10,019 bases of DNA, from the NCBI GenBank assembly GCA_036446455.1, contig JAZFSZ010000002.1, forward strand, positions 1 through 10,019. Reading direction: 5' to 3'. The stretch comes from JAZFSZ01 sp036446455. GTDB taxonomy: Bacteria > Pseudomonadota > Gammaproteobacteria > Acidiferrobacterales > JAJDNE01. The notes under the pieces were generated by a model. The model was given only the letters and a program-made list of their open reading frames with translations. It made no database searches and had not been told where the DNA came from. The position numbers and the translations under genes were made by a program. Below, piece after piece: positions 5,799 to 10,019 of the stretch. Each line of letters opens with the position of its first letter. The stretch's first letter is position 1.

Positions 5799-5828
5799 AA
5801 AAAAGGGTGCATTCGCACCCCTTTTTTT
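5799..5828. terminator. Intrinsic terminator of the amt gene
   Basis: GGGTGC (5805-5810) and GCACCC (5815-5820) pair around ATTC, flanked by an A-run on the left and a C plus seven T on the right. On the minus strand, in the direction of amt, the stem is followed by TTTTTT. It lies 18 bases after the amt stop and insulates the sigma gene from amt transcription. Confidence 0.9.
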
Positions 5829-5845
5829 CGTCTACCCTGCTAATA

Positions 5846-7039
5846 CTAACCCCTTGTATCCTCTTCGGGGTTGGCGCCAATTTTATGGATTGCCAGATCG
5901 GCACCCATGTATTCCTCCTCCTGGGTGAGCCGAATGCCGATAGTTTGCTTAAGTAAGCCATAAATGATGAACCCACTAATCAGGGCAAAGGCTATGCCGC
6001 CTACCGTGCCAACGACTTGCGACCAGAAGGCGACGCCACCCTGACCACCAAGGGCAGTACTGCCAAATATCCCGACAGCGACTCCACCCCAGGCACCACA
6101 CAGCCCGTGGAGGGGCCACACACCGAGCACATCGTCGATCTTCCAGGTGTGCTGACAGAGATTAAAAGTCCACACAAATAAACCGCCGGCAACCACACCG
6201 ACCATCAGCGCACCGCCAGGATGAAAAACATCGGAACCGGCGCAGACCGCCACCAGGCCCGCCAGTGCGCCGTTGTGCATGAAACCGGGATCATTACGCC
6301 CGATCACCAGTGCGCTTAATACGCCGCCTACCATGGCCATCAATGAATTGACTGCCACCAGACCACTGATATCCACGATATTTTGCGCACTCATCACATT
6401 AAACCCGAACCAACCCACGGCCAAAGCCCATGAGCCCATCGCCAGAAATGGAATACTGGAGGGTGGAAAAGCGTGCACACGACCATCCTTGCTGTAACGA
6501 CCCAGCCGGGGGCCGAGCTGCATCACCGCCGCCAGCGCGATCCAGCCCCCCATTACATGCACAACAACGGAGCCGGCGAAATCGTGAAACGGCTCGCCAA
6601 AACTAGCCTTGATCAGATCCTGCACACCAAAGTTACCGTTCCAGACCATGCCTTCGTAGAAGGGGTACACCAACCCGACCAGAACGGCAGTGGCTATCAA
6701 CTGCGGAACGAACCGAGCACGTTCAGCGATGCCGCCCGAGATAATCGCCGGCACCGCGGCCGCAAAGGTCATCAGGAAGAAGAACCTAACAAGCTCATAA
6801 CCACTGGCCTTGGTAAAAACTTCATGGTTTGTTGCCAGGCCGATGTTGTATGCCACAAAATAGCCAACGAAAAAATATGCAACTGTTGACACCGAAAAGT
6901 CCGCCAATATTTTCATCAGGGCATTGACCTGATTCTTCTTGCGGACTGTACCGACTTCCAGGAAGGCAAAACCGGCATGCATGGCCATAACCATGACCGC
7001 ACCGATCAGTATAAATAAGACGTCTGCTCCGGACTCCAC
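5846..7039 (-). CDS. amt: Ammonium transporter, Amt family
   Basis: This 397-residue inner-membrane protein moves ammonium/ammonia across the cytoplasmic membrane, normally as a trimer. It is hydrophobic throughout, consistent with 11 membrane helices. It has the family signature AAAVPAIISGGIAERARF (93-110) and the paired pore histidines His161 (FAGSVVVHVMGG) and His311 (WPLHGLCGAWGG). The twin-helix segment WFGFNVMSAQN (210-220) is also conserved. The protein starts directly with the first core helix and no cleavable signal peptide. Helix 1 reads AGFAFLEVGTVRKKNQ, a variant seen in an Amt subgroup and different from E. coli AmtB. The cytoplasmic tail (368-397) keeps a GIRLTQEEEYMGADLAIH motif of the type that controls gating and contacts PII proteins. 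The GTG start at 7039 is backed by GGGAGGAG at 7046-7053. No glnK is adjacent within this window. Confidence 0.95.
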   Translation of the reverse strand: MESGADVLFILIGAVMVMAMHAGFAFLEVGTVRKKNQVNALMKILADFSVSTVAYFFVGYFVAYNIGLATNHEVFTKASGYELVRFFFLMTFAAAVPAIISGGIAERARFVPQLIATAVLVGLVYPFYEGMVWNGNFGVQDLIKASFGEPFHDFAGSVVVHVMGGWIALAAVMQLGPRLGRYSKDGRVHAFPPSSIPFLAMGSWALAVGWFGFNVMSAQNIVDISGLVAVNSLMAMVGGVLSALVIGRNDPGFMHNGALAGLVAVCAGSDVFHPGGALMVGVVAGGLFVWTFNLCQHTWKIDDVLGVWPLHGLCGAWGGVAVGIFGSTALGGQGGVAFWSQVVGTVGGIAFALISGFIIYGLLKQTIGIRLTQEEEYMGADLAIHKIGANPEEDTRG

Positions 7040-7147
7040 TGGGCACTCCTCCCGTTTCTGAAATTATTAGTGATTGCCTAGCGGCGCTGAATGGCGCACA
7101 TGGTAGCTGATCATACCTTCGCGGTGAATCCCTCTGGCAATGTCAGG
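7040..7147. other. Gap between recR and amt
   Basis: These 108 bases hold the amt ribosome-binding site (GGGAGGAG, 7046-7053, minus strand) and presumably an amt promoter. TAATAA in the minus-strand ACTAATAATTTC about 20 bases upstream of it is a weak -10 candidate. I saw no GG-N10-GC pattern indicating a sigma-54 promoter, and no terminator after recR. Confidence 0.4.
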
Positions 7148-7744
7148 TCAGGTTTCCTGGCGACCGGTGAAGGCCCGCGCCAGCGTGCCACCATCAACAT
7201 ATTCCAGTTCACCACCTACCGGTACGCCGTAGGCAATACGGGTGACACGTATTCCACGCCGGCTTGCCAACACGCTGATGAAATGCGCCGTGGCCTCACC
7301 TTCCACTGTTAAATTAGTAGCCAATATCACTTCCTTTAGATTGCTTTTGTCCATCACTGCTTCAAGGTGGGGAATGCCGAGCTCTTCCGGTCCAATACCG
7401 TCGAGGGGTGAAAGATGACCCATCAATACAAAGTAGGTACCGTTATAGACAGCGGATTGTTCAAGAGAAATAAGATCGGCAGGCGACTCCACCACACAGA
7501 GCATACTGTGGTCCCGTCGGGGTGATTCACATATTTCGCAAACCTTCTGCTCGCTCAGATTGTTGCAGCGGGAACAGTGTCCAACCTTCTCCAGCGCGTT
7601 GTCCAGCGCCTGTACAATCTGCCTGGCCCCTTCACGATCCCGTTCCAGCAAATGCAGCACCATGCGTTGTGCACTTTTTGGTCCGACACCGGGCAACCGT
7701 CTCAATGCCTGTTTCAGCAATTCAATGGCCGGGCTTTGCTCCAT
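7148..7744 (-). CDS. recR: Recombination mediator protein RecR
   Basis: RecR works with RecO (and RecF) to load RecA onto single-stranded DNA at gaps. The 198-residue product has the expected order: a helix-hairpin-helix (about 8-31, LKQALRRLPGVGPKSAQRMV), a four-cysteine zinc finger (Cys57, Cys60, Cys69, Cys72), a Toprim domain (about 80-175, with LCVVESPADL and LATNLTVEGEATA), and the C-terminal GVPVGGELEYVDGGTL segment. Length is standard. Its ATG follows the ybaB stop after a single base (TGA-T-ATG), so translation is probably coupled. It is the last gene of the dnaX-ybaB-recR operon. Nothing is unusual. Confidence 0.98.
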   Translation of the reverse strand: MEQSPAIELLKQALRRLPGVGPKSAQRMVLHLLERDREGARQIVQALDNALEKVGHCSRCNNLSEQKVCEICESPRRDHSMLCVVESPADLISLEQSAVYNGTYFVLMGHLSPLDGIGPEELGIPHLEAVMDKSNLKEVILATNLTVEGEATAHFISVLASRRGIRVTRIAYGVPVGGELEYVDGGTLARAFTGRQET

Positions 7745-7745
7745 A

Positions 7746-8066
7746 TCAGAACGGCAGATTCAACCCGGGGATACTCAGCCCACCGGTAATACTCGCCATC
7801 CTGGTTTTCGTTTCTTCTTCCACCTTGCGAACTGCGTCGTTTACCGCCGCCGCCAGCAGGTCTTCCAGCATTTCCTTGTCATCGCTCATGAGCTCCGGAT
7901 CAATCGTGACTTTGCGTACGTCGTGGCGACAGGTCATTTGTACGCTTACCATGTCACCACCGGCGTTGCCAGTCACCTCAATACTCGCCAATTCTGCCTG
8001 GGCCTTTTTCATGTTTTCCTGCATGGCTTGCGCCTGTTTCATGATGTTGCCAAGTCCACCTTTCAT
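7746..8066 (-). CDS. ybaB: YbaB/EbfC family nucleoid-associated protein
   Basis: This 106-residue protein belongs to the small dimeric DNA-binding family that associates with the nucleoid. It shows the typical MKGGLGNIMKQAQAMQENMKKAQAELA helix (1-27), the strand region IEVTGNAGGDMVSVQMTCRHDVRKVTIDPELM (29-60), and the C-terminal helix LEDLLAAAVNDAVRKVEEETKTRM followed by a glycine-rich GLSIPGLNLPF tail. It starts 2 bases after the dnaX stop codon, with GGGGAG inside the end of dnaX as ribosome site, and is 1 base from recR. The order dnaX-ybaB-recR is conserved in gammaproteobacteria. Confidence 0.98.
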   Translation of the reverse strand: MKGGLGNIMKQAQAMQENMKKAQAELASIEVTGNAGGDMVSVQMTCRHDVRKVTIDPELMSDDKEMLEDLLAAAVNDAVRKVEEETKTRMASITGGLSIPGLNLPF

Positions 8067-8068
8067 CT

Positions 8069-9688
8069 TTACTTACTCCCCGTCTCTGCTTTGGGTCGAA
8101 TTGAACCCGGATTCACCCGGGCATTAAACTGTTCCTGAAGGGCGGCGATATTGGGATCGTTTTCGATCGCCGTAACGGCCGCCTGGTGTTGTTCGCTGTT
8201 TTGACGCTGTTGTGCCTGCGCGGGCGTCTCGTTAGCTGGTTGGCCAATACGCAAAACCAGATTGATTTCCTGGCCGTAGAAATCTGTCAACGCATCGTTG
8301 AATATTTTCTCACGTTCGCGGGTATGCAGGTTGGCGAAAGTGTCATCCAGTACCAATGTCAGCCTGCCGTCTTTAAAAGACTCCCTGATGGTGTTGTTTG
8401 CCAGTTGCTGGTTGATACCGCTTAGGCCCAATTGACTGACCACATCTGACCATTCACCGGATTGGGATGGTTTGACCACGACCGGTGCACCCGCACCTTT
8501 ATTGGCGCCTGATTCTTTTGTCTTTCTGGCTTTATTTTCCGAAACGGAAGACTCTTTCGCTACCGTACCACTTGAATCCGTACGGGCAGCTTTCCCCGGT
8601 GCCACTGGCTTAAAGGCCAACATGCGAAGCAGTGACATTTCCAGCCCACTTCGTGGGTCGGGTGCCAACGGCAGATCACGACGACTGATCAGGCCAGTTT
8701 GATAAAATAATTGTGTGTCTTCCGGCGACAACGATTGTGCAATGACTTCAATTTTCTCCTGTTCATCGTTACCAAGCGATTTAATCAACGCGGGGTCTAC
8801 CTGCGCCATGGCGACGTTGTGTAATGCAACCAGCAACTCCTCGAGAACCAGGGCGTAGTCCATGCCACGATTGGCTACGTCGTTGACAACGGATAGCAGT
8901 GCCGCTGCATCACCACTGGCGAGATGTTGCAAACAACGCCAGATGAGGTCTCGATCAATCGTGCCCAGCATCTCGCGCACATCGGCTTCGCGCACTTCGC
9001 CGCCGCCGAAAGCTATGGCCTGATCCAGCAGACTTAACCCATCGCGCATACTTCCATCGGCAGAGCGCGACAACAACGCCAAAGCCGTTTTGTCACAGGC
9101 GACGCCCTCTGCTTTGAGTATCTTCTCCAACTGCGCTGCAATTGAGTCCGCTGACAGTCGCATCAAATTGAACTGCAAACAGCGCGACAGGACAGTGACG
9201 GGCAATTTTTGCGGATTAGTTGTCGCCAGCAGGAATTTCACATGGGGAGGGGGTTCTTCCAGAGTTTTTAGCAACGCATTGAAACTGTGTATCGATAACA
9301 TGTGCACTTCATCAATCAGGTAAACTTTGTAGCGACCACGGGTTGGTGCGTATTGCACGTTGTCCAGCAACTCCCGTGTTTCGTCCACCTTGGTGCGCGA
9401 GGCAGCATCAACCTCAATCAGATCGATGAAGCGACCCTCGTCGACCTCGGTACAGGAACGACATTTGCCGCAAGGCGTGGCGCTCACGCCTTGCTCGCAA
9501 TTCAGTGACTTGGCAAGAATACGGGCGATAGTAGTCTTGCCCACTCCGCGGGTACCGGTAAACAGAAACGCATGATGCAGGCGGTCGTTGTCCAGCGCAT
9601 TAACCAGCGCCTTGACCACGTGCTGCTGGCCCACCAGGTCCTCGAAACGCCGAGGACGCCATTTCAAGGCCAATACCTGGTAGCTCAT
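8069..9688 (-). CDS. dnaX: DNA polymerase III subunit gamma/tau
   Basis: DnaX is the ATPase motor of the clamp loader; the long tau form also tethers polymerase III cores. The 539-residue product has Walker A GTRGVGKT (45-52), zinc-module cysteines Cys64, Cys73, Cys76 and Cys79, Walker B LIDEVH (124-129) and the SRC arginine-finger motif (168-170). Domain III follows to about 365. A short Lys/Ser/Ala-rich linker (about 368-410) leads into a tau-specific C-terminal domain (about 411-530, WSDVVSQLGLSGINQQLANN). It is about 100 residues shorter than the E. coli protein (643), mainly in the linker and domain IV region. I found no A-AAA-AAG slippery site in the frame, so a short gamma form by programmed frameshift is not predicted. 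The ATG at 9688 gives the conserved MSYQVLALKWRP start. Confidence 0.98.
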   Translation of the reverse strand: MSYQVLALKWRPRRFEDLVGQQHVVKALVNALDNDRLHHAFLFTGTRGVGKTTIARILAKSLNCEQGVSATPCGKCRSCTEVDEGRFIDLIEVDAASRTKVDETRELLDNVQYAPTRGRYKVYLIDEVHMLSIHSFNALLKTLEEPPPHVKFLLATTNPQKLPVTVLSRCLQFNLMRLSADSIAAQLEKILKAEGVACDKTALALLSRSADGSMRDGLSLLDQAIAFGGGEVREADVREMLGTIDRDLIWRCLQHLASGDAAALLSVVNDVANRGMDYALVLEELLVALHNVAMAQVDPALIKSLGNDEQEKIEVIAQSLSPEDTQLFYQTGLISRRDLPLAPDPRSGLEMSLLRMLAFKPVAPGKAARTDSSGTVAKESSVSENKARKTKESGANKGAGAPVVVKPSQSGEWSDVVSQLGLSGINQQLANNTIRESFKDGRLTLVLDDTFANLHTREREKIFNDALTDFYGQEINLVLRIGQPANETPAQAQQRQNSEQHQAAVTAIENDPNIAALQEQFNARVNPGSIRPKAETGSK

Positions 9689-9765
9689 GACTTAAAATAC
9701 CAACAGGAAAGATTTTGATAGTGCGTCATGCTATTTAGTTTGTTGGCATCCGTTTTAATCAGGGT
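9689..9765. other. Gap between ffs and dnaX
   Basis: These 77 bases should contain the ffs 3' flank and the dnaX leader. There is no GC hairpin with a T-run after ffs on the minus strand, so no intrinsic terminator is evident. No convincing dnaX promoter was found. Confidence 0.3.
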
Positions 9766-9878
9766 GGCGGATCCAGTCAGCCTGACCTCGGCACCCGACC
9801 GGGTTGCCACGGCTGCTTCCTTTCGGATCTGACCGGGTTTGCAACCTGTCGTCACCAAGGGGACCGGCCTTCACCGCC
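9766..9878 (-). ncRNA. ffs: 4.5S RNA of the signal recognition particle (bacterial small SRP RNA)
   Basis: This RNA binds Ffh and targets nascent membrane and secreted proteins to the SecYEG translocon. The diagnostic apical domain is on the minus strand at 9811-9834: GGTCAGATCCGAAAGG followed by AAGCAGCC. It has a GAAA tetraloop where E. coli has GGAA, and keeps the asymmetric and symmetric loops that bind Ffh. The ends GGCGG (9874-9878) and CCGCC (9766-9770) pair to close the long hairpin. The inner stem GGTTGC/GCAACC also matches. The length of about 113 nt is close to the 114 nt of E. coli 4.5S RNA. The exact ends are inferred from pairing. It lies upstream of dnaX and downstream of tRNA-Ser. 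Confidence 0.95.
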
Positions 9879-9954
9879 ATAAATCGAAAGTGAGAGTCTA
9901 ACATGGGGATCGGAAGGAAAATAAATCCGGTAGGTTTAATCGCCTTGAGCCTGG

Positions 9955-9979
9955 AAAGGGATTCGCAAGGGATTCCTTT
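9955..9979. repeat. Direct and inverted repeat just 3' of tRNA-Ser
   Basis: AAGGGATTC occurs twice, at 9956-9964 and 9967-9975. The whole segment can also fold, since AAAGGGATTC pairs with GGATTCCTTT using two G-T pairs on the plus strand. AGGGATTCG at 9957-9965 also equals part of the tRNA T-arm (10002-10010). There is no following T-run on the minus strand, so this is not a standard terminator. It may be a processing hairpin or a chance partial copy of the tRNA end. Confidence 0.4.
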
Positions 9980-9989
9980 CTATATTGTC

Positions 9990-10019
9990 TGGCGGAGAGA
10001 GAGGGATTCGAACCCTCGA
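9990..10019 (-). tRNA. tRNA-Ser, 3' end only (cut by window edge)
   Basis: Read on the minus strand the segment shows T-stem GAGGG, loop TTCGAAT, T-stem CCCTC, 3' acceptor strand TCTCTCC, discriminator G and encoded CCA. G at the discriminator position and the TCGAGGGTTCGAATCCCTC arm are typical of tRNA-Ser. In several gammaproteobacteria a tRNA-Ser gene lies next to ffs, which agrees. The anticodon is outside the window, so the isoacceptor cannot be stated. Confidence 0.85.

Noticed and set aside
8371..8383. GTCTTTAAAAGAC palindrome inside dnaX
   Set aside because: The arms are only 6 bp, within a conserved coding region, and there is no context suggesting regulation.
9811..9834. Possible riboswitch or terminator hairpin upstream of dnaX
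   Set aside because: The sequence is the Ffh-binding apical domain of the SRP RNA, and the flanking arms pair to a full 4.5S RNA.

Overview
The window looks like chromosomal DNA of a gammaproteobacterium. The best evidence is the minus-strand block at its right end: tRNA-Ser, then the 4.5S signal recognition particle RNA (ffs), then dnaX, ybaB/ebfC and recR, separated by only 1-2 bases. Gammaproteobacterial features also include the DnaX C-terminal domain and a YfbK-like von Willebrand lipoprotein. I cannot name the genus.

Layout from left to right. (1) 1-800: msrA on the minus strand, AT-rich (about 40% GC in the stretches I counted, against up to 60% in dnaX), bracketed by inverted copies of a GGGGTC(A/G)GAG-type motif. 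(2) 801-1409: a glutathione S-transferase on the plus strand with a near-perfect Shine-Dalgarno. (3) 1410-1947: a 538-base stretch without a credible gene. It is packed with repeats: more GGGGTCA motifs, a terminator-like hairpin, a 41-base direct repeat whose two copies show compensatory stem changes, and a perfect 14-bp palindrome. (4) 1948-3759: a lipoprotein with a von Willebrand factor A domain (plus strand), ending in a strong hairpin terminator shared with the convergent genes. (5) 3813-5759: a minus-strand cluster of an ECF-type sigma factor, a membrane-anchored putative anti-sigma factor (ATGA overlap) and a secreted DUF302 protein. (6) 5846-7039: an Amt ammonium transporter (minus) with its own terminator. 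(7) 7148-9688: recR, ybaB and dnaX (minus). (8) 9766-10019: ffs and the 3' end of tRNA-Ser (minus).

Functionally, msrA and the GST suggest oxidative or electrophile defence. The sigma/anti-sigma pair, DUF302 protein and vWA lipoprotein may form an envelope-response locus, but only the sigma/anti-sigma coupling is directly supported by the sequence. The right half is housekeeping: replication clamp loading, recombinational repair, nucleoid-associated protein and protein targeting. No complete mobile element, CRISPR array, phage gene or clearly new multi-gene system is visible. The most unusual structure is the repeat-filled gap at 1410-1947 and the related motifs around msrA.
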